This document shows positions 11,037 through 20,894 of a stretch of DNA of 64,000 nucleotides, in pieces (position 1 is the first letter of the stretch; the number at the start of each line of letters is the position of its first letter). The DNA is from Flavobacterium quisquiliarum. GTDB lineage: Bacteria > Bacteroidota > Bacteroidia > Flavobacteriales > Flavobacteriaceae. The notes beneath the pieces are model-generated. The model was not told the DNA's origin. It saw nothing but the letters and a program-made list of their open reading frames with translations, and searched no databases. The position numbers and the translations under genes are program-made. The stretch lies in assembly GCF_019308285.1 (NCBI RefSeq), contig NZ_WWEM01000032.1:1-64000 (forward strand), given 5' to 3'.

Positions 11037-11237
11037 TTACAAAGAATTGGACAACTCGCCTGATTCGTATTGGGCTGTTCTCTTTGCTTTCATTTTATCA
11101 TTCAGTTTAGACAATCGGTTTAACTGTTTCTTCTGAACTTTATCTTTAATGTAATAGCGGTATAATTCTTTACCAATAAAAAAACCGGCAATACAAATAC
11201 CTGAAAGAAATCCGGCAACATAATAGGTTACATTCAT
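11037..11237 (-). CDS. Small membrane-anchored protein
   Basis: The 66-residue product has one N-terminal membrane helix (VAGFLSGICIAGFFIG, about residues 6-21), then a basic and polar cytoplasmic tail rich in Lys. It lies between the initiating transferase and wza in the same direction with short gaps, so it is probably co-transcribed. I do not recognise the family. It could be an accessory of the Wza/Wzc complex, but nothing in the sequence proves it. Confidence 0.6.
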   Translation of the reverse strand: MNVTYYVAGFLSGICIAGFFIGKELYRYYIKDKVQKKQLNRLSKLNDKMKAKRTAQYESGELSNSL

Positions 11238-11255
11238 AATTATTTAGTTTTTAGG

Positions 11256-12656
11256 TTAAAATGCATTTTCATCCCCTTTAAGGGTTAATACAACTGTGAG
11301 CAGACAGATTTTTAAATCTTTTATCAGACTCCAGTTTTGTAAATAATCTATATCGGCTTTTACTCTGCGTTTCATATCAGAAACTTTTTTAGTTTCGCCT
11401 CTGTGTCCCGATATTTGGGCTAAACCCGTAATTCCAGGTTTTACAAAATGACGTACCATAAAATCATTAATCTGATTGTTATAATCTTCTGTATGTTTCA
11501 ACATATGAGGACGCGGTCCTACTACACTCATATCGCCCAACAAAACATTGAAAAATTGAGGAAGTTCATCAAGACTCGTTCTTCTTATAAACCTGCCTAT
11601 TGGCGTAACCCGCATATCTCCTTTTTTAGCCTGCAAGCTGTCGCTGTCTGTATTTACAGCCATGCTTCTAAATTTGTAGCAATAAAAAGACTGATTTTTT
11701 TTGCCTGTACGAAGCTGTTTGAACAAAACAGGCCCTTTACTTTGTTTTTTTATAATACATGCGAGAATAGGATACAACCATGAAAGAATAAAAATGATGA
11801 CCAGCAGACTGAAAACAATATCAAAAATCCTCTTTACTAATCTATTGTAAGCATTTTGAAGCGGTTCATATCTCGGTCTAATAATATGGAAGTTTTCGTA
11901 ACTGGTGCTGCTGAATGAATGTTTAGAAATGTCAGATAAATCTGGAACAAATTTTAATCGGATGCAGTATCTGTCTGCCAATTCAAAATAAGTATTCAAG
12001 TCATCTATAAACTCTGTTTTTACTACAATGTATAATTCTTGAATTCCTCTTTCAGATGATTTGTGAATTGCATTTATGAGTTCTTCGTTAAACGATGATT
12101 TATCTCTTAAATTATGATCTTCAACATCATTAATAATTCCAAGGAAATTAAAAAAATGAGAATTGCTTTCTAATTTAGATGCCAATTGGATGCTTGTTGA
12201 ATTAAACCCATAAATAGCAACAAAAAAAGGTTTTTTAACCCATTTTTTTATGTTGTTTAAAACAAAAGTGAAAATGATTCTAGATAGCAAAAGATAAAAA
12301 AGCAGAAAGGTAAATTGCAACATACTAGCTCCTATAGTCAGCTGATATCTTCTTAAACCCTCAAAAAAAACAATATAGCTTTGCCAGAATATAAACTGGC
12401 ATAAAAAAACGCGCCAGCTGTTACGGTAGAAAATTGGAAGACTAAAAACAGTATCCAGACGATATAAGTTAAAATATAAAGTGGTCAATAACCATCCTGC
12501 TGCTGCAATTAAATGACTATTATTGACAAAAGACGAAGTCCATTGCACATCTGTTTCTTTAGCAAAATAAAAGAATAATGATATACTGATAACGACTGCC
12601 GAAATATCAGATAAAATACTGCAAAAAATAAAAGTGAATTTATGTCTGTTACGCAT
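11256..12656 (-). CDS. Polyprenyl glycosylphosphotransferase (WcaJ/WbaP-like initiating enzyme)
   Basis: The 466-residue inner-membrane enzyme transfers a sugar-1-phosphate to undecaprenyl phosphate and so starts the repeat unit. The N-terminal half holds about four membrane segments and a CoA-binding-like domain. From about residue 280 comes the bacterial sugar transferase domain, a re-entrant membrane helix followed by GPVLFKQLRTGKKNQSFYCY. The KFRSM motif, RRTSLDELPQ and VGPRPHML motifs follow. The C-terminal FVKPGITGLAQISGHRGET segment is typical. The sugar cannot be told from sequence. It overlaps the VanZ-like gene by 8 nt, which indicates translational coupling. Confidence 0.94.
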   Translation of the reverse strand: MRNRHKFTFIFCSILSDISAVVISISLFFYFAKETDVQWTSSFVNNSHLIAAAGWLLTTLYFNLYRLDTVFSLPIFYRNSWRVFLCQFIFWQSYIVFFEGLRRYQLTIGASMLQFTFLLFYLLLSRIIFTFVLNNIKKWVKKPFFVAIYGFNSTSIQLASKLESNSHFFNFLGIINDVEDHNLRDKSSFNEELINAIHKSSERGIQELYIVVKTEFIDDLNTYFELADRYCIRLKFVPDLSDISKHSFSSTSYENFHIIRPRYEPLQNAYNRLVKRIFDIVFSLLVIIFILSWLYPILACIIKKQSKGPVLFKQLRTGKKNQSFYCYKFRSMAVNTDSDSLQAKKGDMRVTPIGRFIRRTSLDELPQFFNVLLGDMSVVGPRPHMLKHTEDYNNQINDFMVRHFVKPGITGLAQISGHRGETKKVSDMKRRVKADIDYLQNWSLIKDLKICLLTVVLTLKGDENAF

Positions 12657-13095
12657 TTTTATAAAAAAAATAATGATTTAACTTCTTGAATAATACAGCA
12701 GCTGCTCCGCCACAGATGCCTCCGGCTACTCCAAAAACAATATCCATAAAATCGGGATGTCTGTCTGATATAAAAAACTGTCCTGCTTCTGCCAGACAAA
12801 CGATTACTGTACAGATTAGAATAGTATTCTTCTCTACAAAAAAGAAATTCATCTCTTTGTAATCAACCGCTGATTCCTGGCCGGCTTCACATAAAAATCC
12901 TAACAGCAGAAAAGGAACTGCTGTACGCAGATTGAGATATTCATTAGTCCATTCTATTATAAATTGTGGTAAATAAGTTTCGGTTCTTAAATTGGAAGAA
13001 GGCAGCCATGAATAATAAAAAATAGCTGCTGTGCATATTAAAAATAATACTGTTATGATACCTCTTCTGTTACTTTTGTGATTACTATTTTGCAT
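12649..13095 (-). CDS. VanZ-like family membrane protein
   Basis: The 148-residue protein has four hydrophobic segments and the VanZ-like signature EAGQFFISDRHPDFMDIVFG near residues 103-122, followed by a Gly-rich helix. VanZ-like proteins are widespread in Bacteroidota polysaccharide loci and their activity is poorly defined. The coding region overlaps the start of the transferase gene, so the two are probably translated together. A role in membrane lipid-carrier handling is speculation. Confidence 0.8.
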   Translation of the reverse strand: MQNSNHKSNRRGIITVLFLICTAAIFYYSWLPSSNLRTETYLPQFIIEWTNEYLNLRTAVPFLLLGFLCEAGQESAVDYKEMNFFFVEKNTILICTVIVCLAEAGQFFISDRHPDFMDIVFGVAGGICGGAAAVLFKKLNHYFFYKNA

Positions 13096-13106
13096 TACAG
13101 AAAAAT

Positions 13107-13865
13107 CTAAGCAATAGGTTCTAAATTCAAATATTGTTTTAATGCCCGTAGCTTTTTCTTAAATACTGCAGTGAAGGCTGGAAGACCATGATATCTGTAA
13201 ATGCGGTAATCTTCGTAAAGAACTTCAAACGCCCTGCTGCGAGATGTGCTTAAACCTCCCATCTTCATTTTTACTAAGTAAGTATTAAGGTAGGCCAGTT
13301 TTATTCTGCTTTTAAATAAATAACGCAGCAGGAACTCCGTATCTGACGCTATTTTGAAATCAAGATCGTAATAGCCTAGTTTTTCAATAATACTTTTTCT
13401 GAGATATACTGTAGGATGAAGTGGCAGCCACCCAGATTTTATTTTTTTGTAATTGTAAGCCCCTCCTATTCTATTTCTTACAATTTTTTCTTCACTGTCA
13501 TTTGTCACATAAATTCCGTCACCATAAACTCCGTCACGAGAAGGAAACATTTTAAACATGGTAACAATTTTTGAGACAACCTCGTTATCGTAAAACGCAT
13601 CATCAGAATGCATCAATCCAATAACATCTCCAGTTGCGATTTTCAATCCTTTATTAATGGCATCATACATTCCCTTATCAGGTTCCGATATGTAGGTGCT
13701 TATCCTCTCTTCATAAGATTCAATGATTTCCTTTGTACCGTCAGTTGAATTTCCATCTATAATAATATATTCAATGTTGGAGTAATCTTGTGATAGAACA
13801 CTCTCTATACAATTTGTAATGGTTTCTTTTCTATTGTAACAAATAGTAATGATAGAAACTTTCAT
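13107..13865 (-). CDS. Family 2 glycosyltransferase
   Basis: The 252-residue cytoplasmic GT-A enzyme begins with VSIITICYNRKETITNCIESV. It carries the nucleotide-sugar site residues IIIDGNSTDGT, GMYDAINKGL and the metal-binding-type MHSDDAFYD near residues 84-92. Length and layout match WcaA/WcaE-like transferases that add one sugar to the growing lipid-linked repeat unit. Donor and acceptor are unknown. It is followed upstream by a 171-bp gap, the longest inside the operon's lower half. Confidence 0.92.
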   Translation of the reverse strand: MKVSIITICYNRKETITNCIESVLSQDYSNIEYIIIDGNSTDGTKEIIESYEERISTYISEPDKGMYDAINKGLKIATGDVIGLMHSDDAFYDNEVVSKIVTMFKMFPSRDGVYGDGIYVTNDSEEKIVRNRIGGAYNYKKIKSGWLPLHPTVYLRKSIIEKLGYYDLDFKIASDTEFLLRYLFKSRIKLAYLNTYLVKMKMGGLSTSRSRAFEVLYEDYRIYRYHGLPAFTAVFKKKLRALKQYLNLEPIA

Positions 13866-14036
13866 GATTATTTTTTTTAGTTAATTTGAATGTTTGAAAT
13901 AGTAACTGCTGCTGTAAAAATGGCTTGAAAAGAATGAGAAAATCTTTGTTTTCACTTTTAAGGCGACATAGAGAATCTCCATCATATTAAAAAAATGATG
14001 TTTTTTTGAATCTCAAAAAATAAAATGATGATTGAA

Positions 14037-14585
14037 TTACCAGCGTTCTTTTACCAATTGAAGCGGATTGCCACTAAAAACCCCATTTTCAGGTAATGAC
14101 TTTGTTACTATTGAACCAACTGAAACAATAGTGTTGATTCCTATTTTAACATTGGGACCAACAAATGAGGATGCGCCTACCCAGCTTCCATCTTCAATTA
14201 CTATTACCCCGTTTCTGTAAGGCATTGTAGGGTCTTTGTAATCATGATTGCCTCCGCAGACAAAAACTTTTTGACTGATGCAGACGTTATTACCGATAGT
14301 GAGTAATTCAAAATTTAGAAGAAACACCTCTTCACCAATCCAAACATTATCTCCAACAACTAACTTCCACGGAAAATGAATATTAACTCTTGGCTTAATT
14401 ACTAATCCTTTACCAACTTTTGCACCAAATGCTTTCAATAAAAACACTTTAAGTTTTGAAGGATATGGAATAGCAGAAAGAAAAAATACAACCTTTACGG
14501 CATACCACAACATCTCTTTTGCTTTAGATGCGCCTCTGTCGAGACCTAACTTGGAGTTAAATAAATCTAAACGAACTTTTTTCAT
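14037..14585 (-). CDS. WcaF-like acetyltransferase (left-handed beta-helix)
   Basis: The 182-residue protein shows hexapeptide repeats from about residue 60 to 170 (VVGDNVWIGEEVFLLN, LTIGNNVCISQKVFV, WVGASSFVGPNVKIGI). The GGNHDY segment and C-terminal GNPLQLVKERW are typical of colanic-acid WcaF-type enzymes. The N-terminal hydrophobic stretch (VVFFLSAIPYPSKLKVFLL) is also usual. It probably O-acetylates a sugar of the repeat unit with acetyl-CoA. Confidence 0.9.
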   Translation of the reverse strand: MKKVRLDLFNSKLGLDRGASKAKEMLWYAVKVVFFLSAIPYPSKLKVFLLKAFGAKVGKGLVIKPRVNIHFPWKLVVGDNVWIGEEVFLLNFELLTIGNNVCISQKVFVCGGNHDYKDPTMPYRNGVIVIEDGSWVGASSFVGPNVKIGINTIVSVGSIVTKSLPENGVFSGNPLQLVKERW

Positions 14586-14596
14586 AATAACTTAAA

Positions 14597-15682
14597 TTAA
14601 ATGTCTTTAATAACTTTAAAAACTTTAGCAGCAAATTGTTCTTCTGTAAAATAGGATTGAACATACTTGGTATTCACCCTGCTGTATTTATCAACCCATT
14701 CCTCTAATTTTTCATTAATTTCCAGTAGGGTGTTAAATATGCTTTGTGGACTTTTGGAGTGAACAAAACAGCCGTTTTCTGTACTGATAATATCAGGAAT
14801 TCCAGAAAATTTTGTTGTAACGATTATATTCCCCGTGGCCATAGCCTCTATTAGTGAAATCGGCTGTCCTTCCATACGGTAATAGGTAGGCAGAACAAAA
14901 ACATTGGACTTTTCTAGAAGATCAGTTTTACGCTGTCCTGATACAACGCCGTGATAATTAATAAATCCCTGAAGTTCTTGGAATTTATCGTTTATAATAA
15001 CCTCTGATTCGTCTTCAATTTTACCAGCAATATCGGCTTCAAAAATAATTCCCTCATTTCTTAATAGAATTAAACTATCTAAAAAGTCTAGAATTCCTTT
15101 TTCCTCCATTAGATTACTCAAATAAAGCAACCTTAATTTATCTTTTGGCTTGACTACTCCTGCTTTTTGAACTAAATTATCCTGAGCAAAATTCTCGACT
15201 ATAAAAACTTTCTTTGGATTCAGAAGTCCGTCAAAATTGTTTTTTAAAGAATCCGAAAGAACAATTCCTGCGGTAGCTCTTCGAATAAAGAATGCAAAAA
15301 TCCTTTTTCTCAATCCTTTCAAAGATTTATATTCATTCCCCAGATGATTTCCATGAATATGGATAATATAAGGTCTGCTTGTCATTAAACAGTAAAAGTA
15401 AAAAGGCATATATTTTACAATCCCAAAAAAAGTTTGTCCCGGTGTTGTATAAACTACATCTGATTTAGAAATTGTTCCTATTTTTTTATAGACCTTTAAA
15501 AATGAAAAAACTTTACCAAATGAAAAACGCCCAACATTTTCTGAAGAAATATTTTTTGAACTCGTGTTTATAATAGCTACAGAAATTTCCTTTTTCAGTT
15601 CTAGCTGCTTTAACAGAACTTGATTAGCTAACGAACAGCCGTTAATAGGTTCAGGAAATGGCCCAATAATAAGTATCTTCAT
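14597..15682 (-). CDS. Family 4 glycosyltransferase
   Basis: The 361-residue GT-B enzyme begins with a Rossmann-like LIIGPFPEPINGCSLANQVL, the Gly-rich acceptor loop. The donor-binding half carries LRLLYLSNLMEEKGILDF and YRMEGQPISLIEAMATGNIIV, with the EGQPISLIEAMA block holding the retaining-GT4 Glu motif (E-x7-E). It is a cytoplasmic enzyme that builds the polysaccharide repeat unit. The gap to the next gene upstream is 4 nt. Confidence 0.92.
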   Translation of the reverse strand: MKILIIGPFPEPINGCSLANQVLLKQLELKKEISVAIINTSSKNISSENVGRFSFGKVFSFLKVYKKIGTISKSDVVYTTPGQTFFGIVKYMPFYFYCLMTSRPYIIHIHGNHLGNEYKSLKGLRKRIFAFFIRRATAGIVLSDSLKNNFDGLLNPKKVFIVENFAQDNLVQKAGVVKPKDKLRLLYLSNLMEEKGILDFLDSLILLRNEGIIFEADIAGKIEDESEVIINDKFQELQGFINYHGVVSGQRKTDLLEKSNVFVLPTYYRMEGQPISLIEAMATGNIIVTTKFSGIPDIISTENGCFVHSKSPQSIFNTLLEINEKLEEWVDKYSRVNTKYVQSYFTEEQFAAKVFKVIKDI

Positions 15683-15686
15683 CTGT

Positions 15687-16226
15687 TTAAATTCTATCTT
15701 TCTGTATAAATGAACTCTCCATCTGCTGTTCCCATCTTAGGGCTTTCTCCGTTAATTTCCCGATTATCTGTCCCGGGTTTCCAATAACAATAGCATCAGA
15801 ATAAATGGTTCCTCTTACCACGCTTCCTGCTCCTATGACTACATTATCGTGAATAATGGTTCCAGGCATGATGATAGCCCCCATTCCTATGAATACATTT
15901 TTGCCGATATGGATTTCTTTTTTGAAAGCAAGATCTGTCGCAGGCTTTTTATTCAATGCAATAAGACCAGTAGTTAAGGAATAATCATGTGTCAGCAGAA
16001 TCACTTTTTCGGAGATGACCACACGTTCTGATAAATAGATTTTATTAAAATCATCAAATCTTACCTGAGTTGAGATATATCTTGGAAGACCATTCATTTT
16101 TACTCCGACCATTTTCAAAATGAAGTTATAGCCCTTCATATAAAACCTCGGCATTCTACCGTCAAAAGGCTTCAAAAAAGTTTTAAGAATATGAAATGCC
16201 AGCTTTAAAAATAGCCTCTTGATCAT
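15687..16226 (-). CDS. Hexapeptide-repeat acyltransferase
   Basis: The 179-residue protein has left-handed beta-helix repeats (IHIGKNVFIGMGAIIMPGTIIHDNVVIGAGSVV spans about residues 110-143, described here by position). The His-containing loop LLTHDYSLTTG is near residues 76-86. It belongs to the LbH acetyltransferase superfamily and likely acetylates a capsule sugar. Its start overlaps the flippase stop by 4 nt, showing coupling. Confidence 0.88.
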   Translation of the reverse strand: MIKRLFLKLAFHILKTFLKPFDGRMPRFYMKGYNFILKMVGVKMNGLPRYISTQVRFDDFNKIYLSERVVISEKVILLTHDYSLTTGLIALNKKPATDLAFKKEIHIGKNVFIGMGAIIMPGTIIHDNVVIGAGSVVRGTIYSDAIVIGNPGQIIGKLTEKALRWEQQMESSFIQKDRI

Positions 16227-17764
16227 AGTTTTTTATTTATAATATTTTGTATTAAAGCGATAAAATATTTCAGTTCATCTGTCTTAAAATAAACGAGAAG
16301 AATAATGATGTTTGGAATTACGAAGGCAATTACTGCCTTTCCAAAAAAACCTAAAAAATTATCCGAAAGGGGCTCCTGCAAATACTTTACTGTTACATAT
16401 GAAACAGCCAGAATAACAGTATATTTAACCAGCATAATGTAATAAGACAAGACTTTTTTTTGGAAACCATATCTAAAAACTACATAAGGTTCCCACCATA
16501 TATTTGTTGTTAGATTGCTTATTATCGTCGCAATGATTATAGATTCGATTCCCCATTTTAAGACTAATAAAAAGTAAAATGAAAGGGATAAATTGATAAC
16601 TGCTTCAAATAAAGATTTCCATTTAATGGGCCAGAATAGGCCTTTGGCATCTATAAAAATCTGAGAAGTAGTTCTCATTCTATCCAAATAGAAATTGAAG
16701 GTTATCAGAAATGTTATTAATGCAGAAAAGACATATTCTTTTCCCCAAATTAAATGTATAAAAGGATTAACCAATGTGCTCAGGGCTATAAAACAGCAGA
16801 TAGCAAAATAGGCATTGATAAAAAATAACTTTTTAAAAAAAGTATGCGATTCATCATCTGATTTTTCTGCCACATAATTTCCAACACTTGCCGTTATGGG
16901 CAGCAGCATTTGCATGAAAACAATTCTAATGGTATTAGTCAGTAATAAATAGTTGGAATAAATCCCCATTGCCACTATTCCAACAAATTTTGATATCAAC
17001 AAATCATCCACTCCGGTAATGACAACAGAACCTAATTTACTGAACGACATCGCAAAGACATTGCGTCTCAAAGCAATCTTATCTTTTTTCTCAATTTTTT
17101 TATGCTTATAATAGATCAAATAAGGAAATAACTTATCCGCTTTTTTAGATATAAAATAATTCCCTAAAAAAGTACACAGAATCTGAATGATCAGAAAACT
17201 TAAAAAATCATGGAATAAAAACAGGACTGCAATTTGTAAAGTTCCCTTGATAATATTAAAGTAAAGCTGATTTAATGAATCTATATGTCCATTCTGGCTG
17301 GCAATTATTAATGATCTTTTATAATTAAAAAAATAACTTATAGAAGTATTAAATAAATAGAGCAGATAGATAATCCATAAAGAAGGGAGTTCCTTTGGCA
17401 ATTCTGATAAATCATTGATAAAAAAATGTAAAAAAGGAATTAAAAATAGACCCGTAATAAAAATTACTGTACCAATGATTTCATAAACCTTGGCAAAATA
17501 ATTCATTAGTTTTGAAACCTGAATTACATCTTTTTCAGCGAGTGGCATATACATGGCATAAATAATTGCCGTTCCAAATCCAATTTCTGCAAAAGACAGC
17601 ACCGAAAGAATATTGGTAAATAACCCATTAATTCCTAAATAAGCCGCTCCTAATGTTTTTATAAATATAGTTCGGACGGCAAAATTTAAAATAATTGTGA
17701 TCAACTGACCCATTAAAGCCGCTGCAGAATTTTTTATAGAACTTCGGGTTCTGTTTGTTGTCAT
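16223..17764 (-). CDS. wzx: Wzx-like oligosaccharide flippase
   Basis: The 513-residue protein has about 12-14 hydrophobic helices and belongs to the MOP/PST exporter superfamily. The N-terminal IKNSAAALMGQLITIILNFA, the LGAAYLGINGLFTNILSVLSFAEIGFG stretch (about residues 38-64) and the overall layout are typical of Wzx proteins of Gram-negative capsule loci. It moves the undecaprenyl-linked repeat unit from the cytoplasmic to the periplasmic face of the inner membrane. Together with the Wzy-like polymerase and Wza/Wzc it defines a Wzx/Wzy-dependent pathway. Confidence 0.93.
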   Translation of the reverse strand: MTTNRTRSSIKNSAAALMGQLITIILNFAVRTIFIKTLGAAYLGINGLFTNILSVLSFAEIGFGTAIIYAMYMPLAEKDVIQVSKLMNYFAKVYEIIGTVIFITGLFLIPFLHFFINDLSELPKELPSLWIIYLLYLFNTSISYFFNYKRSLIIASQNGHIDSLNQLYFNIIKGTLQIAVLFLFHDFLSFLIIQILCTFLGNYFISKKADKLFPYLIYYKHKKIEKKDKIALRRNVFAMSFSKLGSVVITGVDDLLISKFVGIVAMGIYSNYLLLTNTIRIVFMQMLLPITASVGNYVAEKSDDESHTFFKKLFFINAYFAICCFIALSTLVNPFIHLIWGKEYVFSALITFLITFNFYLDRMRTTSQIFIDAKGLFWPIKWKSLFEAVINLSLSFYFLLVLKWGIESIIIATIISNLTTNIWWEPYVVFRYGFQKKVLSYYIMLVKYTVILAVSYVTVKYLQEPLSDNFLGFFGKAVIAFVIPNIIILLVYFKTDELKYFIALIQNIINKKL

Positions 17765-17788
17765 TAGAAATTATTGTTTTTTATAAGA

Positions 17789-18472
17789 TTACTTCTCCCA
17801 ACGAACATTCTTCTTAACCATTACTGCTGGTATGCCACCAATAATTATGTTAGGCTCCGAAAATGATTTTGTTACAATTGACCCTAAGGCCACTATACTG
17901 TTGTCTAGAATTGTCGCCCCTTTAAGAACAGTGGCATAACTTCCTATCCAGACTTTGCTTCCTATCGAAATTGGTCTGTTGGTATTGATGATGCTGTTAT
18001 CCTGATCAAAAATGTGGTGTCCATCGCCATCCCGAATATGGATGTTCCAGCCTGCCAGTACATTATCTCCAAAAGTTATAGTGGTATTGGTGGCACAGAA
18101 GAAATTCTGGTTTGCTGTAAAGTTTTTTCCAAAAACGATCTGTCCACCCTCATCCGCTCTTAATGATACTCCTCTTGCAAAATGAGCGCTGCCTACAAAA
18201 GCAACTTTACATTCTTTTTTAATAGTCCAGTAGCTAAAGCGATTGCACTCATTTCCAACCGCGCCTTCTCCCCAGCCTATTTTAATCATTCCAAATCTTG
18301 GGGTTTCATTTAATACAACTGTATTCCTATGTAGTGAACAAAACTTGGTTCTATAGTCTACCAAAATGGGAAGTTTAACAGCTATTTTAGGTTCAAACAA
18401 ACAGAAATTAAAATAGATCGTTTTAGGCAGGCTGAAGCTTAATCGTGCTGTTTTTTTTAACAAATGAATCAT
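17789..18472 (-). CDS. Hexapeptide-repeat acyltransferase
   Basis: The 227-residue protein has an irregular N-terminal half and hexapeptide repeats in the C-terminal half (ITFGDNVLAGWNIHIRDGDG, ISIGSKVWIGSYATVLKGAT, IIGGIPAVMVKKN). The HIRDGDGH loop carries the likely catalytic His. This is the third LbH enzyme in the operon, so the polymer is probably multiply O- or N-acylated. The start overlaps the upstream glycosyltransferase stop by 4 nt. Confidence 0.88.
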   Translation of the reverse strand: MIHLLKKTARLSFSLPKTIYFNFCLFEPKIAVKLPILVDYRTKFCSLHRNTVVLNETPRFGMIKIGWGEGAVGNECNRFSYWTIKKECKVAFVGSAHFARGVSLRADEGGQIVFGKNFTANQNFFCATNTTITFGDNVLAGWNIHIRDGDGHHIFDQDNSIINTNRPISIGSKVWIGSYATVLKGATILDNSIVALGSIVTKSFSEPNIIIGGIPAVMVKKNVRWEK

Positions 18473-19608
18473 GTCTGTTGCTTTAATATGGTATTACATA
18501 ATTTTACTAATTCTTCGCCTGAATGCGTCCAACTGTATTTTTTGGCATTTTCATAACCCGACTCAATCAGCTTTTTTCGAAAATCGGCATCTACTATAAT
18601 TCGCTCTAAAGCATCTGTAGTTTCCTCAATTTCAAATGGATCTACTAGTACTGCAGCATCACCGGCAACTTCTGGCATAGACGAAACGTTAGAAGTAATA
18701 ACAGGAGTTCCTGCAGCCATGGCTTCTATAATGGGCAGACCAAAACCTTCATAAGACGATATAAACGCCATTGCCAAAGCCAATTTATAAACCGCCGGCT
18801 TGTCTTCTTCATCGATATAAGGTGTAAAGAAAACCTGCTCTTCTATGTTAAGATTAGCTGTCAGCTTTTTCAAATCTTCATTCCCCTGAGTAATCACTAA
18901 ACTGACTTCTGCTCTTATATCTTCAGAAAGCAAAGCATAAGCACGAATCAAATTATCTACATTTTTATGTCTGCGTATTCCTCCTAGATACACCACAAAC
19001 TTATTGGGCAGTTGATATTTTTCTTTGACTTTTGTTAAGTGCTCTTGTTCTATTTCATTGTTATACAACTCAAAATCAACCCCATTAGGAATGACAAAAA
19101 TTTTATTTTTGTTGTATAAAAACTCTTCCAAAATGTCTTTTTTAGAAGCCTCAGATATTGTTATCAAATAATCAGAATGGCGGATTGCATAATCAATATC
19201 ATTTCTGTAATCTGTCTGTATTTTATCGTTTTCTGTGGCAACTCTTAAGGGAATTAAATCATGAATTGTAGTGATTACAATACCGCTGTAATTGACTCTT
19301 GGGATTTTATAAGTCAGGAACAAATTAATATCTGACTCGCCACGCATCATATTGTGGTAATAAAAAGGCAGTGCTTTTTTTATTAATCTCGAATACACAA
19401 CTTTAGCGGGAACTGATGAATATTTTACAGGGAAGGAGAATCTTTCTAATTCCTTTTTTTTGACTCCTCTCACAAAATTAAAACTGCCGAAAATTTTATA
19501 TAATTTACTTTTTTCTAATTCGGCTATTAATTTATTGGCAAACAGAGCAATTCCAGAACCTTGATTGTTTACAGGCTGCAGATTTATATTTATGGTATTT
19601 CTTTTCAT
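18469..19608 (-). CDS. Family 4 glycosyltransferase (mannosyltransferase-like)
   Basis: The 379-residue GT-B enzyme has the N-terminal NNQGSGIALFANKLIAEL acceptor loop, IHDLIPLR, and the SDYLITISEASKKDI segment typical of GT4 mannosyltransferases. In the donor domain KFVVYLGGIRRHKNVDNLIRA is followed by SSYEGFGLPIIEAMAAGTPV with the EGFGLPxxE motif. GDP-mannose made by the same operon is a plausible donor. It overlaps both neighbouring genes by 4 nt. Confidence 0.93.
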   Translation of the reverse strand: MKRNTININLQPVNNQGSGIALFANKLIAELEKSKLYKIFGSFNFVRGVKKKELERFSFPVKYSSVPAKVVYSRLIKKALPFYYHNMMRGESDINLFLTYKIPRVNYSGIVITTIHDLIPLRVATENDKIQTDYRNDIDYAIRHSDYLITISEASKKDILEEFLYNKNKIFVIPNGVDFELYNNEIEQEHLTKVKEKYQLPNKFVVYLGGIRRHKNVDNLIRAYALLSEDIRAEVSLVITQGNEDLKKLTANLNIEEQVFFTPYIDEEDKPAVYKLALAMAFISSYEGFGLPIIEAMAAGTPVITSNVSSMPEVAGDAAVLVDPFEIEETTDALERIIVDADFRKKLIESGYENAKKYSWTHSGEELVKLCNTILKQQT

Positions 19609-20894
19609 TGTACAGAATTCACTTTAAGCTGCTGATAAAATTTTTGATAATTGGCCTCTGCATTACATCTTTCTTCCCAAATTCTTCTAGACTGTCTGCA
19701 CATTTCGTTGAATTCTTCTGCTTCTAATAAAGCTATTTTGGTCAGTACCTGAACCAGTTCTTCGTTAGTAAAATCTTTATCGAGTAAAAAACCATTAACT
19801 CCATTTTCAACAATCTCTGCCGTTCCCCCAACATTGGTAGCGATTATAATTTTTCCAAAAGACATCGCTTCCATGATAGAAACAGGAACACCTTCATTTT
19901 CGCTTACGTTGATAAAAACATCATAGGTTTTACTGGCATATTCCGCAAGTACTTTTTCATTACTGTAAGCGCCCATCAATTTTACAGCTACTGAAGGATT
20001 ATTGATCTGAGCTGCCATTTTACTTATCTTTTCAAATTCTTCTCCGTCGCCATAATGCACCCATTCTATCTTTACAAAAATCTTTGAAACTGCTTCCAAA
20101 ATAGCGGATACTCTTTTAACAGGACGCATCCAGGAACAGGAAACAAGATGAAGTGTTTCGCTCTTTGGAAAAATCTTGATGCCTTTATCTAAAGAACCTA
20201 ATCTTGACAATTTTAATTTATCGCTGTATTGTGGAAACTCTTTATTTAAATAGGATACACCATCTTTTGAAATCGAATGTATTTCATCCATCTCAGACAA
20301 AATGTATTCTCTCATAGGCAGATAACGGCCTGCATCAGCATATTCGTAGAGGTCAAATCGATGACAGCGCGTGATTTTTTTTTCAAAATGGATTGTCTTT
20401 TGAAACTTCTTTTTTAATGAAATAATTACAAAAGCAGTAATGTACATCCAGTAAGAATATAATACTACATCACAATTTTGGTACTTTTCCTTAACAACTT
20501 TTTCCAAATCATTTAAAGCATTGTGCGCGATAAATAAAAAGATAAAGAGCTGCTTAATATTTCTTAATGTCAGTCTATTTGTCTGTATCAAAAGCCATAA
20601 TTCTTTATAAAATTTTGAATTAGTGCAAGTCAAAAAAAGGAGTTTTACTATTCTTGATTTGCTTTTATAAGAAAGAGCACTGTTGTAAAATGTTACGGAC
20701 TGTTTGGGTTTCTTATAAATAATATCCTCAAACGTCTTAGCTCCATAAACTAAAATCGGAAAACATACTATTTCGTCAAAACCAGTCGCGTATTCTAATT
20801 CATTGGATAAAAAATCTTCTGATTTCCCATAAGGAAACTGTGTATTGACTACTATGAGTACTCTTTTTTTACTATTTTTCATTTTTTTAGACAA
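19605..20894 (-). CDS. Family 4 glycosyltransferase
   Basis: The 429-residue GT-B enzyme has a long N-terminal domain with one hydrophobic stretch. The donor-binding half includes HLVSCSWMRPVKRVSAILEA, EWVHYGDGEEF and NVSENEGVPVSIMEAMSFGK, where the ENEGVPVSIMEA block provides the retaining-GT4 Glu residues. It acts on the cytoplasmic side in repeat-unit assembly. The sugar is not identifiable. It overlaps the upstream polymerase gene by 8 nt. Confidence 0.9.
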   Translation of the reverse strand: MSKKMKNSKKRVLIVVNTQFPYGKSEDFLSNELEYATGFDEIVCFPILVYGAKTFEDIIYKKPKQSVTFYNSALSYKSKSRIVKLLFLTCTNSKFYKELWLLIQTNRLTLRNIKQLFIFLFIAHNALNDLEKVVKEKYQNCDVVLYSYWMYITAFVIISLKKKFQKTIHFEKKITRCHRFDLYEYADAGRYLPMREYILSEMDEIHSISKDGVSYLNKEFPQYSDKLKLSRLGSLDKGIKIFPKSETLHLVSCSWMRPVKRVSAILEAVSKIFVKIEWVHYGDGEEFEKISKMAAQINNPSVAVKLMGAYSNEKVLAEYASKTYDVFINVSENEGVPVSIMEAMSFGKIIIATNVGGTAEIVENGVNGFLLDKDFTNEELVQVLTKIALLEAEEFNEMCRQSRRIWEERCNAEANYQKFYQQLKVNSVQ